Assembly: GCA_036365455.1 (NCBI GenBank)
Contig: JAWQUS010000020.1
Span: 6,483,001 to 6,547,000, forward strand
Direction: 5' to 3'
DNA from: Macrosoma leucophasiata
Lineage: Eukaryota; Arthropoda; Insecta; Lepidoptera; Hedylidae
Length of the DNA: 64,000 bases
Shown: positions 53,136 to 63,264 of the stretch, one piece after another
Position numbering within the stretch: position 1 is the stretch's first letter
Layout of the letters: each line of letters starts with the position of its first letter
The notes under the pieces: generated by a model
What the model saw: only the letters and a program-made list of their open reading frames with translations
Databases searched by the model: none
Told to the model about the DNA's origin: nothing
Translations under genes and position numbers: made by a program

Positions 53136-53875
53136 TTTATTGGGTGATTCTAATGTAAATTTACTTTCCATAGTTGCACATTTCAACCATTGTTAATTTA
53201 TGTTTAAATCAGTTCAGTAAGTTTTATTGCTTTTTGCGGAGAGAAAAAAATATTTTCTTTATAACAAAGTTTTATTTTTACCTCTTTTAACGTTAATAAT
53301 AAATTATGAAAATGTTTTGATATTTGAATTGTTTTTTCTCGAATATTATTGAATTAAGAAGTATATTAATAATAAAATGAATTAGGTATCCTTATAGAAC
53401 CGATTTGCATGTTATATTGAGATTCGTATTCGATTATCGCTTAAAGCCACATTTGGTTATTTAGGTTATTAATAAGATAATATAACTTATTCTAGTTAGA
53501 ATTTTAAAAAACATTTAAAAGAAAATATTTATTTTTTATTATTTTTTATTTTCTTGTCATTATAAATGCAAAAGCAATGTTTCAAAACAAAAACTATACA
53601 AGGTTAAGCAAAACTAAAAACTTGAGCTTCTTTAGTATGCTGAAAGCTCCAGCTCTGCAAAAGTTACGCCGTGAAAGTTAACTGGGCGGGCGGAGTGAAA
53701 AATGCAATGAACTTCCCGGGAAAGTGAAAGTGACTCGCTTCAAGTGTTCGCCGCAAGTGATTTGAAGATGACGTCACTCAATTGATGGGTTTCCTTTGAA
53801 GTTTATGTTGTTCTTATCAGTTTTGTGTACGTTACATTATACTTCCGATAGGTGTCACTAAGTTTTAATGTAGAT
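53136..53875. other. AT-rich non-coding DNA
   Basis: A GC-richer part lies at 53640-53790; nothing recognised. Confidence 0.4.
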
Positions 53876-53995
53876 CAGTGATTCTCAAAGTCGAGTTCGA
53901 CCCAGGTTCATTCAAATTGTGTTTCGACGCAAATCATCAAAAATTGTGACGTCAAGCGCGTCTTGAACCCGCGATCAAGTCATAAATATGATTTT
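53876..53995. repeat. hAT-like end, degraded
   Basis: CAGTGATTCTCAAAGTCGAG resembles the left terminus of the hAT MITE at 31528. No matching right end could be found. Confidence 0.4.
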
Positions 53996-54211
53996 ATTGA
54001 TTGTACCTAGGTATTATTAGTTTTTTTTTTTAATTTAAACCTCATAATTTTTTTGAAAAGAGTTATAGTCTAATAAGGTTTGCTTGTATATAATTCTTAT
54101 TAGATTTTATTATTGTCTCATTACAATTCAAGTAAGACTGGTGGCACATTTTTTGTACCTACTTGAATGCCTTTGAAAATAAAAAGAATTTCATAATGGA
54201 TGACAAATATT

Positions 54212-55331
54212 GTATCTTCACGCCAGGTCCCTAACGGGGTAGGCAAAGAGTGTAGAGCGCCAGACATCCCGGTTCTGACAAACCTCTCGTGCCTCGTCTA
54301 CCTTCATCATTCTCTTCATACATGCACGCCGATTCCTAAGACTTTTGACACCACCATCAGACAGAACTCGACCTATTTGGTCATGGTAGGTCAGCCTTGG
54401 TCTTCCTGGGCCTCTGCAACCATCCACATTCGCATTGTATATCTGTTTAGTCATTCGCTCATTCGACATTCTTTCTATATGCCCGAACCATCGGAGCATG
54501 CCTTTTTTCATTTTTACACCGATACTATCATTCACACAAAGTCTCTTTCTTACATCTTCATTACGAACGCGATCGGTGAGTGATACACCGCAGATCTTGC
54601 GCAAAGATCTCATCTCGACCGCGTTCAACTTACTTTCATGCTCTTTCCTGCATACCCAGCTCTCGCTTCCATATAAAAGCGTTGGAGTAAGTACAGCATT
54701 ATGTACGGCTAGTCGAGCCCGCTGGCTGAGATGTTTAGATTCTAGCAGCTTACCCAACGCTCCATTCACGCAATTCCCAGCAAGCACTCTTCTTTCTATG
54801 TCAGTGGTGTACCTACCATCCTTGCTAAAAGCACATCCAAGATATACAATTTCATCAACCTGTTCTAACACTGCATCATCTACTACTACCCTTGCATTTG
54901 TTCTCTGTTCATCTCTTTCAAATACTAATACTTTAGTTTTATCCACATTCAATTGTAAGCCTTTCTCCATACAATCCTCTTTCATGACTGTGACTAGTGC
55001 TTGTAGCCCAGATGGTGTAGAGCTAACAATTACCGCATCATCTGCGTAAAGCAGACAGTTCACCACTAAGTCACCCATACGCACTCCCACATCCATCAAC
55101 TTCACCCTCTGGAGGCATTTGTCCAGATATATAATAAACAGCCTAGACGAAAGCACGCAACCCTGTTTGACACCGATGTTAACATCAAACCAGGGTGACA
55201 TGTTACCATCTACCCGCACACATGCTTGACAGCCCACATACGTGGACTGCATTGCACGGAGCAGACTGCCATCAATACCATACTCTGGCAAAATGTCCCA
55301 CAGCTCCTTTCGTAATACCCTATCAAACGCC
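54212..55331 (-). mobile_element. RTE-type LINE, young, 5'-truncated, 11-bp TSD
   Basis: Flanked by perfect TGACAAATATT at 54201-54211 and 55332-55342. Sense orientation is reverse. The 3' end is GGGACCTGGCGTGAAGATAC directly after the ORF stop. The 5' truncation falls exactly before GCGTTTGATAGGG (RT block AFDRV). The ORF has no stop. Confidence 0.93.
54218..55330 (-). CDS. RTE reverse transcriptase, C-terminal 370 residues (truncated gene)
   Basis: The coding frame begins at the truncation (AFDRVLRKELWDILPEYGID) and has no start codon of its own; 55289-55291 is TTG. Counting from there, GVKQGCVLSSRLF is at ~40-52, the catalytic YADD at 82-85 and NVDKTKVLVF near 115-124. Then follow DEIVYLGCAFSKDGRY, LLYGSESWVCRK and the RTE C-terminal block MLRWFGHIERM, then GCRGPGRPRLTYHDQIG. 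The frame is intact to the stop. The endonuclease and first reverse transcriptase blocks are missing, so this insertion cannot move by itself. It is a different RTE subfamily from the one at 41239. The tail end matches 63504-63775 almost base for base. Confidence 0.9.
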   Translation of the reverse strand, partial: AFDRVLRKELWDILPEYGIDGSLLRAMQSTYVGCQACVRVDGNMSPWFDVNIGVKQGCVLSSRLFIIYLDKCLQRVKLMDVGVRMGDLVVNCLLYADDAVIVSSTPSGLQALVTVMKEDCMEKGLQLNVDKTKVLVFERDEQRTNARVVVDDAVLEQVDEIVYLGCAFSKDGRYTTDIERRVLAGNCVNGALGKLLESKHLSQRARLAVHNAVLTPTLLYGSESWVCRKEHESKLNAVEMRSLRKICGVSLTDRVRNEDVRKRLCVNDSIGVKMKKGMLRWFGHIERMSNERMTKQIYNANVDGCRGPGRPRLTYHDQIGRVLSDGGVKSLRNRRACMKRMMKVDEAREVCQNRDVWRSTLFAYPVRDLA

Positions 55332-55342
55332 TGACAAATATT

Positions 55343-55528
55343 AATATATAATACCTACTTTCTATTAGTAGAAGAAACATTTATTACTAAACGTTCGCAC
55401 TAACCACTCATTTATTAAAATGTACTAATCTGCTGAGTGCCTGCCAATTATTTGACTATTATGTTTACTGCTGGGTGCAGACCGCATTTCACGAATTTAT
55501 ATGTAATCTCAACTTTACATACTAACTC
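55343..55528. other. AT-rich spacer
   Basis: Nothing recognised. Confidence 0.4.
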
Positions 55529-55703
55529 TTTTTTTTTAATACAACGAAAGTGGCAAACAAGCATGCAGTTCACATGGATGTTAAGTGATAATTGCATCCT
55601 ATATATATATACACAAAACAAAATGCAGTTGCATTGCCACCTTTTAAGACGTTAGTTACTATATCTCTTTGATAGTTATTAAGGGGCCATACATGTACAC
55701 TAC
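55529..55703 (-). mobile_element. Family A subfamily 2, 5'-truncated
   Basis: A T-tract, GAAAGTGGCAAACAAGCATG, GATGTTAAGTGATAATTGCA and TTTGATAGTTATTAAGGGGC. A TA run replaces part of the CTATAGACATCTAC block. It is followed by TACGGAACCCTAAAAACG, a scrap of the GGGTTCCGTA repeat. Confidence 0.75.
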
Positions 55704-56091
55704 GGAACCCTAAAAACGCCTTACAACATGTAGAAATGCCATGCTACAATACCTACTAGTTTTAAGGTGATAATCAAGAAATTAGCAACGTAAATGTGTC
55801 CTCGCAGCTAACTCGTTGGGCGGCCGGGCGCGTTGTTCATTTCCGAATTACCGAACAAAAACTCATTTAGCCCGAGTTAAAATGGGCGGTCGACGAGCGG
55901 CGGGCCCATATCCGACGGCCGATTGAGTTCCAGGCGTGATTGATCAACCGATTCGCTGATTGATTTGATAGATTGCTTGATTCGACGCGTGGTCTCATTT
56001 GTATATGGTATGGTGGAGGGATTCATGTGTTTTTCGGGGATAGAAAGAGATTCCGTGTTAATAATGTTTATGATTAAGTATAAAGTTATGA
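55704..56091. other. Non-coding DNA with a GC-rich island
   Basis: 55795-55990 (GGGCGGCCGGGCGCGTTGTT and GGTCGACGAGCGGCGGGCCC region) is clearly GC-richer than its surroundings and has no partner in the window. Confidence 0.4.
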
Positions 56092-56354
56092 ACTAGTGGT
56101 AGAGCTACAATAATGAAGCTCGCGAGCATAGGCCGCATTACTTAATCTAGTCATCACTAAATGTACGGTCGCTTAGTGTGTGCCGGCCAAGTAATATACC
56201 TACGGCCCTGTACTTTCTGTTACAGAGGCGTAACAACTTAGGCCTTAGAGTCGCAACGCATATACATTGCAATCCAAAGATTGCTTTTTATGACAGGCTA
56301 CAGTATTCGCGTATCATTAATGTCAAATGTTTGTCTTCATGATATAAAAAAAAA
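56092..56354 (+). mobile_element. Family A, diverged full-length copy
   Basis: ACTAGTGGTAGAGCTACAAT, TAGGCCGCATTACTTAATCT, TACGGCCCTGTACTTTCTGT and CAGGCTACAGTATTCGCG, ending ATATAAAAAAAAA. Confidence 0.75.
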
Positions 56355-56404
56355 TCAAACATTCTTGTATGAGTGGTAATTTATAGGTACACAACATTTA
56401 AGAA

Positions 56405-56463
56405 GAATCACGGGCGATGCCTCACTATTTGGATATCTGGCGCTCTTTGCTTACCCCAAATTT
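56405..56463 (+). repeat. RTE LINE 3' fragment
   Basis: TGGATATCTGGCGCTCTTTG followed by CTTACCCC matches the region just before the RTE stop (63712-63742). Confidence 0.5.
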
Positions 56464-57060
56464 ACTGGTTATACCTAGGCACCACACAGGTATCTTAGCT
56501 TCAGAGCCTAGGCACAGTCATATCAAATCTGTCTGCTGCCAAATAATAATATTCTTTGCTATATTTCTTTCAATGAATGGCAAAACATTATCATATTGAC
56601 CTCTAGTTTTTGTGTAGTTGTCAAGCTATTAAAACGTTTATGTTCTAAGATCCCTTGCTCCTGTGCCAGAAATAACGCGATAGCTGTAGATATTATCTTT
56701 TGTTAGCAGATATATTGGACGATGTGTTGGTGTCATAGGTAAGTATATCCAGAGTGTCAGGACCCTGGAGTCAGGAGTTACAATTAACCCCGAGTTTTGA
56801 GACCACACAATTATACCTACATAAGCATTATGGCGTCGGGACGTGATGATCCAATCCTCCACTAGTGGAAGAATTTTCTTCTACTGGAAGATAATTCTTC
56901 CTCTAGTGCAGTCAGTCAACCGAACAATGGCGGTTAAACCATTCCAATGGGGCGGTAGTACATGCAACAACGGGAGATGGACAGCAGCGTCCCGCGATAA
57001 AGCCGTCACTGCTATCGCCAATCCGCCTGCCAAGCGTGGCGATTATGGCATTTATATTTT
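56464..57060. other. Non-coding DNA
   Basis: Faint family A echoes (TTGACCTCTAGTTTTTGTGT near 56597; CTGTGCCAGAAATAACGC near 56662). An inverted pair, TCCACTAGTGGAAGAA and TTCTTCCTCTAGTG, lies at 56857-56909. Confidence 0.4.
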
Positions 57061-57371
57061 ACTGGTGGTAGAGCTCCAGTGACGGAGCTCGCGGGCGTAG
57101 GCACCACCGCATTACCTAATAAACTTGCCGCTAAATGGTAGTGTTCAGCACTATCGTGTTCCGGTCAGCTGGTAATGTACGGCCCTGTAATTTCACAGCA
57201 CACGGCACAGAGGCATAACACCTTAGGCCTCAGGAGTGGTAACGTATCTGCATTTTGACCTCTGCACTCTGACCTTGGTCTTTGTGTGGGTGTCTATAGG
57301 CTGCAGTCATCACTTAATATCAATGTGAACTACATGCTCGTTTGTCACTTCCATAACATAAAAAAAAAAAA
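57061..57371 (+). mobile_element. Family A subfamily 1, full length with two small duplications
   Basis: Consensus-like from ACTGGTGGTAGAGCTCCAGT to CCATAACATA plus A12. It carries an insertion, ACAGCACACGGC, before CACAGAGGCATAAC, and a duplicated GACCTCTGCACTCTGACCTT. Confidence 0.9.
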
Positions 57372-57385
57372 TTCTATTGATACAC

Positions 57386-57470
57386 TACACTGTCGTGGGC
57401 GTCTTTGGAAAAGGCTTTGCCCAGCAGTGGACGTCATTTGGATGAAGTGATGATGATGATGATGAAGTAC
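57386..57470 (+). mobile_element. RTE LINE 3'-end fragment with TGA-repeat tail
   Basis: GAAAAGGCTTTGCCCAGCAG then TGGACGTCATTTGGATGAAG and (TGA)n at 57449-57463. This is the sense-orientation 3' end of the RTE type seen inverted at 15906-15965. Confidence 0.75.
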
Positions 57471-57955
57471 TTATTATGGTGTTGATTCAATACCAGTTTG
57501 GTTATTTACTTTGTACATGTGCTAATTGGGTATTGATATCGATATTCACTTTATGTTCTTCTCATTTCTTAGTTTGTTTTTTAAAATTCCTTATCTCTTC
57601 AAAGGGTGTGTTATTCAGTTAACGTTCATATTAGAGGAGGCAACTTGGTAACACCCCCTCTACCCCTTATATCCGTTAGCCAAACTCTCTTAAAATAGGC
57701 GTAACTTTCATTAGTCTTTTTTGGGCTTTCTTTATTTCATTTTTGGTTTATTTTGTTTTCTCTGTAACACGCCATTTTTGTCATTTTTAACCGACTTCAA
57801 AAAGGAGTAGGTTCTCAATTCGCCTGTACCTTTTTTTCCATGTTTAAATTTAACGTTAAATTCGCTAAAACTTACTCAAATACTTTTCGTTTTGTACAAT
57901 TTTAAACAGATTGTTCAAGAGAGATTAATAGATGTTAAATTATTACTAAAGCTTG
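57471..57955. other. Non-coding DNA
   Basis: TTTTAACCGACTTCAAAAAG and GAGTAGGTTCTCAATTCG at 57783-57822 belong to a widespread lepidopteran repeat. The rest is unassigned. Confidence 0.45.
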
Positions 57956-58128
57956 TTTTTTTTTGGAAGGAAGGTGGCAAACAAGCATACAGCTCACATT
58001 GATGTTAAGTGATGACTGTAGCCTATAGACATCTACACAAAAAACAAAGGTCCAAATGCAGATGTGTTGCCACCCTAAGAGACCTAAGTTGTTACCTATA
58101 TCTCTGTGATAGTTACTGCGGGGCTGGC
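57956..58128 (-). mobile_element. Family A subfamily 2, 5'-truncated
   Basis: A T-tract, AGGTGGCAAACAAGCATACA, GTGATGACTGTAGCCTATAG and TATCTCTGTGATAGTTACTG. Confidence 0.8.
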
Positions 58129-58785
58129 AACGATATTACGAATAACCGCTTTGACACTGATTTTACTAGACGAATGGCTGCATCAATTAACGCTGTCATA
58201 GATATAGAAAAATATAAGATTTAGCCATAATTTCACTTACAAAAGATGATTAGTTTAATTATGTACAAAAAATAAAGGTAAAAATTATAGGTTTCTGTGC
58301 AAATTTTTAGATTAAGTAAATTTTATAGAATTGGTAGTATTACAAAAAGTGTGAACTGATTAGGTACAAAATATAAACGTGAAAATAATACACAAGTATC
58401 TTTGGACATAAAAAAATACAAAAAACATATAAAAAAAGAGCCTAACAAGATAATCAATAGCAATTTCAAAGCAAATATTTACAGACCGGTAAAAAATATT
58501 TAGGTATAGGTAGACTTCTGAAACATAAATTTTATGTAAGTTTTTTACCGAACGAAATAACATAACCGCCTTGTCCTCGTCTAAAGATATTTATTGCCTC
58601 CGCCGTCTACCAATAAATTCTCTTTGTAGCGAATAAGTAGTTGGTATCTCATTATTTCTGCCCTCTCATGTGTAACGAATCTTACCCACTTTCATGTATC
58701 TGAAAAAAATAACCTTGTAAACATTTTGGTGATAAACGTTTATAACAAGTACCTATGCCTCGAAGAATATTGAAATCTTTTTTTA
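58129..58785. other. AT-rich non-coding DNA
   Basis: Nothing recognised. Confidence 0.4.
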
Positions 58786-58945
58786 TATTGTAAACGGGAC
58801 TTAATGGCGTACTATTTTAATCGAAGTATTTACCTCGACACTCGACGTTTCGGCCGTAATGCAACGGCCGTGGTCACGAGTAGACTGGCAGTCTACTCGT
58901 CCAGTTTACAATATAAAAATATGAATACAAATCGTGAAAGTTTAA
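58786..58945. mobile_element. Foldback MITE, copy 3, different right half
   Basis: The left half is ATTGTAAACGGGACTTAATG to ATTTACCTCGACACTCGACG. It is followed by TTTCGGCCG, ACGGCCGTGGTCACGAG, a palindrome GAGTAGACTGGCAGTCTACTC (58878-58898) and CCAGTTTACAAT. The flank ATGAATACAAATCGTGAAAG is the inverted form of that beside copy 2. This copy seems to preserve a longer internal sequence than the perfect hairpin at 51521. Confidence 0.8.
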
Positions 58946-58985
58946 AACAATTTAATATTTAAATCGATATTTTTTTGACGGTCCG

Positions 58986-59555
58986 TTTTTTTAAGTTGTG
59001 GTGGTGGCAAACAGCCACGCTATTCACGCTGATGGTAAGTGAATAGGAAGCATTAGTCATCTTCGTTAAATCGAGACATCAGAATGCAGATGCGTTGCCA
59101 CCCCTGAGGCAGGCGGATTAGCCATGTAGCAGGAGGCAGCAAATGCTACGGGCCCCGCGCCTTGGAGGGCCCGCGCCTGTGCCCAAAAAAGCCACAAATA
59201 TGTAAAATATGTAATACACTTTAGTTAGTCTCAAAGTGAGTGTTGGCCACACTGTAATTATAGGACAGGTATATTGTTATGTTGCAAGTTGGCAATACCA
59301 CAATACTTACAGGGGGAATCCCCTAATATTATTTTCGATTCCTTTTCGTAAATGTTCTGTTTTATTAACATCCTTAATTTCAGTAGGCAATGTAACTGTA
59401 AGGACCCATGGTCATATTTGCTACGGGCCCCACACCGGCTTTATCCGGCACTTCCCTGAGGCCTGTTATGCCTCTGTTTTAATTATTAGGTATCATCTGA
59501 TCGGAACACGATAGAAATTAACCTACCATTTTACGACAGACAGATTAAAAATATA
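58986..59555 (-). repeat. Family A subfamily 2, decayed, split by a hAT MITE
   Basis: The left part carries TGGTGGCAAACAGCCACGCT, GCAGATGCGTTGCCACCCCT. After the insertion, CCTGTTATGCCTCTGTTTTA, CATCTGATCGGAACACGATA and CCATTTTACGACAGACAGAT continue the family. Confidence 0.75.
59110..59453. mobile_element. hAT-type MITE with 8-bp TSD
   Basis: Left end CAGGCGGATTAGCCATG. The right end's reverse complement is AAGTGCCGGATAAAGCCGGTG, so the TIRs are imperfect. The 8-bp flanks CCCTGAGG occur at 59102-59109 and 59454-59461. A direct echo, TGCTACGGGCCCC, lies at both internal ends. Confidence 0.75.
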
Positions 59556-59844
59556 ATTATTTCTACAAAAACATTGCTGATTTTTAATCTCATACTTGTT
59601 AAAAGGGGATCCGAGGCCAATCAATAACTGATTCACGTCACTTACGCCACTAAGCCACCGAGTCTATTGTCTTTGCAAACTATATGTTTACTGTTTTATT
59701 CCGACCCTTAAAAGTGTGATAATAGCTATGGTAAGCCTCGCCCAAATGTTTGCTGACCAATTCGATTACATCATGTGAAAATTTAGGCCAAAATATAGAA
59801 TTATGAACAACAAGACGGAAATATTAAAAAAAATATGTTGTGTA
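59556..59844. other. AT-rich non-coding spacer
   Basis: Nothing recognised. Confidence 0.4.
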
Positions 59845-60090
59845 TTTTCACGCCAAGTTCCTCACAGAGTAGGCAGATTCCCAGACATCCCCCCGTCCTT
59901 ATTCGTCCTTTAACCTCCCTTTCCTTTTCTACATTCATCACTCTCTTCAAATACCTACGCCGATTTCGAAGACTTTTGACCTTCTCGACTTAGGTAAAAA
60001 TCAGTGTTAATCTTTCTGGACATTATTCTTGAACTGTTTTGTCATTCGCTCATTCGAAATTCCCTCTGCATGTCCGCATATCTGAAACAT
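59845..60090 (-). repeat. RTE LINE 3' fragment, decayed
   Basis: TTTCACGCCAAGTTCCTCAC, CTACATTCATCACTCTCTTC, ACGCCGATTTCGAAGACTTT and GTCATTCGCTCATTCGAAAT match the reverse strand of the RTE at 54212-54470. Confidence 0.75.
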
Positions 60091-60699
60091 CGAAGCGAAA
60101 AAATATTACTTGTATTTTTATGCAAACTGTACCGTTAGCTAGGCTGCTGCATTTAAACCGCTCAAATGGAAAATGTCCGTAGCATACAGGACAACAGATA
60201 GCCGTGCGTAGGGTGGACGGGGTGGAGAGAGGGATGATGAGTGCGAAAGAGACAAAAAGAGACGGACATCGCAATGGCGTTCATTACATATGACACCATT
60301 CTAATTTCGCACTCCTTTGTTCATTCGATTTAAATGGCAATATACGAATACCTATGCGTCCCGTTTGTATGTTTTAACGACTGGTTTTGGTATGGTACAA
60401 AGTTGCATTGTTTCCATCTTTGCATATATTTAAGTATACGTATATTTAAATCATTTCTTTTCCCCTCCCCTCATTGTAACGTACACATTTTGTATATTTA
60501 CTTGAAAGTTTTGTTATCTTACTTACGTTTTTTAGATTATTTGTCTTGCTTGGAGTCAGAATGATTTTATTTTTGTTAAGTTGTTTTATATTTGAGCAAA
60601 GAATCTATATTTTATATACGTATACGATAGACATACAGATGCACATGATTCTATAATAGTGCTGCTCATTTGGAAAAATCGAATCTTTTCTTAAAAAAT
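60091..60699. other. Non-coding DNA
   Basis: Nothing recognised. Confidence 0.4.
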
Positions 60700-60900
60700 T
60701 ACGAATTCCATAAAATTGGTACAGTGCCGTATTCTGATGGATTAATTAAGAAAAAGTGATTGGCCCGTCCGTCGTTCAGATCCTGGCGCTCCACCCACCT
60801 TATGAGTAACGATCGCTGAATACGGCCCTGTATCATGTGATTATTAAATATGTACCTTTATGCGTGTGTGCTGAACTGTGGTATGTGTTTACAAAATCCG
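60700..60900. repeat. Local direct repeat, unit 1
   Basis: GATGGATTAATTAAGAAAAA, GTCCGTCGTTCAGATCCTGG, CGCTGAATACGGCCCTGTAT and TATGCGTGTGTGCTG recur collinearly about 615 bp downstream. Confidence 0.7.
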
Positions 60901-61315
60901 TTTTTGAGACGAATTATTGATTTTGAAAAGTCTTGTAGGGGATTAATTTTTTTCATATTATTAAAATGTCAACCACAAAGCTAACCTCTAAAATCAGGAA
61001 ATCTGGTAGATTTAGAAAAATCTTTCTAAATCATCATCAATTCTATCTGGCCGAACCAGACTGACTATACCTAACTATTTCAAAATATAGTAATTTTCAT
61101 ATATATTATATCATAGTCCAAATTTATAGATAAAATAAATAATAATGTTCACAGGATCGCAATAAACAACACACAAAATTTATTGTCAGAGTTAAAAAAA
61201 ATATAGTTTGAAACCAATAATTTGCTGTCACAAAACTAACTGTTAAAACCAGGCAACTAGCAATATTCACAGTACGATAAAAATAACACACAAAAATGTA
61301 TGGTATGGGCCGATT
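60901..61315. other. Spacer between local repeat units
   Basis: Contains its own weak direct repeat: CAAAGCTAACCTCTAAAATC (about 60976) against CAAAACTAACTGTTAAAACC (about 61234), and CAACACACAAAATTTATTG against TAACACACAAAAATG. Confidence 0.45.
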
Positions 61316-61500
61316 TCAAACAAATCGATATATAACCAGTACTCTGGTAGATTAATTAACAAAAAGCGCCCCGTATAGGCTCGACCGTCGTTCAGATTGT
61401 GGCGCTCCGCCCGCCCAATGATTAATGACCGCTGAATCCGGCCCTGTATCTCGTGATTAATATGTAACTTTGTGCGTGTGTGCGGAAATGTTATATGTTT
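61316..61500. repeat. Local direct repeat, unit 2
   Basis: GGTAGATTAATTAACAAAAA, CGACCGTCGTTCAGATTGTG, CGCTGAATCCGGCCCTGTAT and TTGTGCGTGTGTGCGG pair with unit 1 at 60700-60900. Confidence 0.7.
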
Positions 61501-61667
61501 GTATATCAGATATTATTATGTCTTTGGATTATATTATCAATAGACGTTTATTCTATGAAAACAATGATATTGAGTATTGAGAAATGTCATTTTAATCGAA
61601 TAGAGATTCACGAGAATGTTAATTGTCTAGATTTCATTTTTATTGCCTGTGTGCTGGTTTTCTATAT
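61501..61667. other. AT-rich spacer
   Basis: Nothing recognised. Confidence 0.35.
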
Positions 61668-61845
61668 TCTTTTTTTTCAGACTCGAAGGTGGCAAACAAG
61701 CATGCAGTTCACATGAATGTAAAGTGATGACTGCAGCCTATAGACATCTATACAAAAACCAGAGGTCAGAATACAGATTCGTTGCCACCCCCGAGACCTT
61801 CATTATTATATCACTATCATAGTTATTACGGGGCCATAATTTACT
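61668..61845 (-). mobile_element. Family A subfamily 2, 5'-truncated
   Basis: A T-tract, GAAGGTGGCAAACAAGCATG, GTGATGACTGCAGCCTATAG, TTCGTTGCCACCCCCGAGAC and CATAGTTATTACGGGGCCAT. Confidence 0.82.
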
Positions 61846-62639
61846 TAATGATTAATAATATAATTATATGTTTATAAATGATACCTAATGATGACGAAAT
61901 ATTTTCTGTTCATAACAAATACGATATATATAATAATCAATATTACAAACTTATTCCAATAAGAAAAGGTAGAAAAACATTAAATAACTTTATAAGTATT
62001 TTATTACCCTTTATATGTATCTAATTTTATATTGGTGGTAACATAAAGTAAGAGGCCTCAATATCGAAGATGTCTTGCCTCATTTTAAGAATTAGGTACC
62101 TACAGACCTGTACTTATGTACTTAAACAACCTTCGATTGATTATACTACGCACTATACAACGTGTTAGGTATGCAACCTATCCTACCGCCGGCTACCTAT
62201 GTAATTTTGGTTATATAAACATATTGGTGTACATGAAATGAAGAGATTCGATTATAAAAACTTCCATACAAAACTTAAATACTATTAATTTTAATTAAAA
62301 AATGACAACCCTAACGTTAGTGAATGGAACAATGCGCAATGTACGTACCTACGTGGCGCGCGAATAGCATCAAGCCGTAGCGAGTAGGTACCTACTGTAC
62401 TAGTGAGTGTGATGACGTGTGAGCGAAGGGAGGAAGGGGCACGCGCGCGCTCTACCCATCTCCCACCCGTTCTAATCGTAGTAAAAAACTGTTTGTTTAA
62501 AACTTACCAGTAGAAAAGAAGAAGGATGAAACATTGTGATCCTCGTACACATACACACATTAACGTAGCACTAACGTACACTAAAGACATCACATAGGTT
62601 ATAGGATAACAAAGGTACCTACATTAGACTAAAGGAAGG
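61846..62639. other. AT-rich non-coding DNA
   Basis: Nothing recognised. A GC-richer bit lies at 62340-62470 (GCACGCGCGCGCTC). Confidence 0.4.
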
Positions 62640-62973
62640 GAATGATCCTCATCAGTCCATCCTACACCACCTGTACTTAGGGAGGGATCTTCTTCAAACA
62701 ATTCTAATATGGTCTCATCCATGCCGTCTGTACCGCTAGACCCCTACTCGAGGGTCGCCCTTCATGTCTTGGGTGGAAAGAACCCGTAGTGTGAAGCGTG
62801 TTCACTAAACCTTCTAAACATGCCCTAGACGGGAGCCTTCGCAAAGTGCCTGGTCTGCCAGACACATGTCGCTTACCATAGAGCCGTCGAGCTTCGGCTA
62901 ACGCACCATTAGCAGCACCCACACAAAGAATCCTGTCATAAAATTCTGCTTTTGAATAACTCACTATCACCAC
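62640..62973 (-). pseudogene. Transposase-like helix-turn-helix (DUF4817-like) remnant
   Basis: The reverse strand reads SYSKAEFYDRILCVGAANGA then LAEARRLYGKRH and, later, VNTLHTTGSFHPR. This resembles the N-terminal HTH (DUF4817-type) of insect transposase-related proteins: a 'Y/F..VLxYG.A.GN...A.RLY.ER' helix pair followed by 'L..TGSF'. Near 62720 the frame breaks, and another frame continues MDETILELFEEDPSLSTGG, the segment expected next (E..VL....E.P..STR). A TGA precedes the start and no ATG is present. It is therefore a broken coding remnant, either a transposon fragment or an old retrocopy. The family assignment comes from memory of the motif. Confidence 0.5.
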
Positions 62974-63264
62974 TCACAGCAAATTTTCGCGCGAAACTAA
63001 ACATAAAATAAAATTTACTTTTTCTCAATCTCAATCGTGAATGTTGCCACTCACCATTTAGTTTTACCCAAATATGATATTTTCGTCAAAAGATAAAATA
63101 AATACCAATGTGCCAGGGACCTCGTCTAAACTCGACCTCGGACTAAATCAGTTATCATCTAAAGCTTGACAAGAAAATTATTCGTACGTAACTCATGTGT
63201 AAAAACTCAGTGATATTGTAATGACTTGAAATTAAAATTATGCCTTTAAAAGTAAAAATTGCTT
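62974..63264. other. Non-coding spacer
   Basis: Nothing recognised. Confidence 0.35.

Noticed and set aside
54435..55049. 204-codon plus-strand frame
   Set aside because: Antisense shadow of the RTE ORF 54218-55330.
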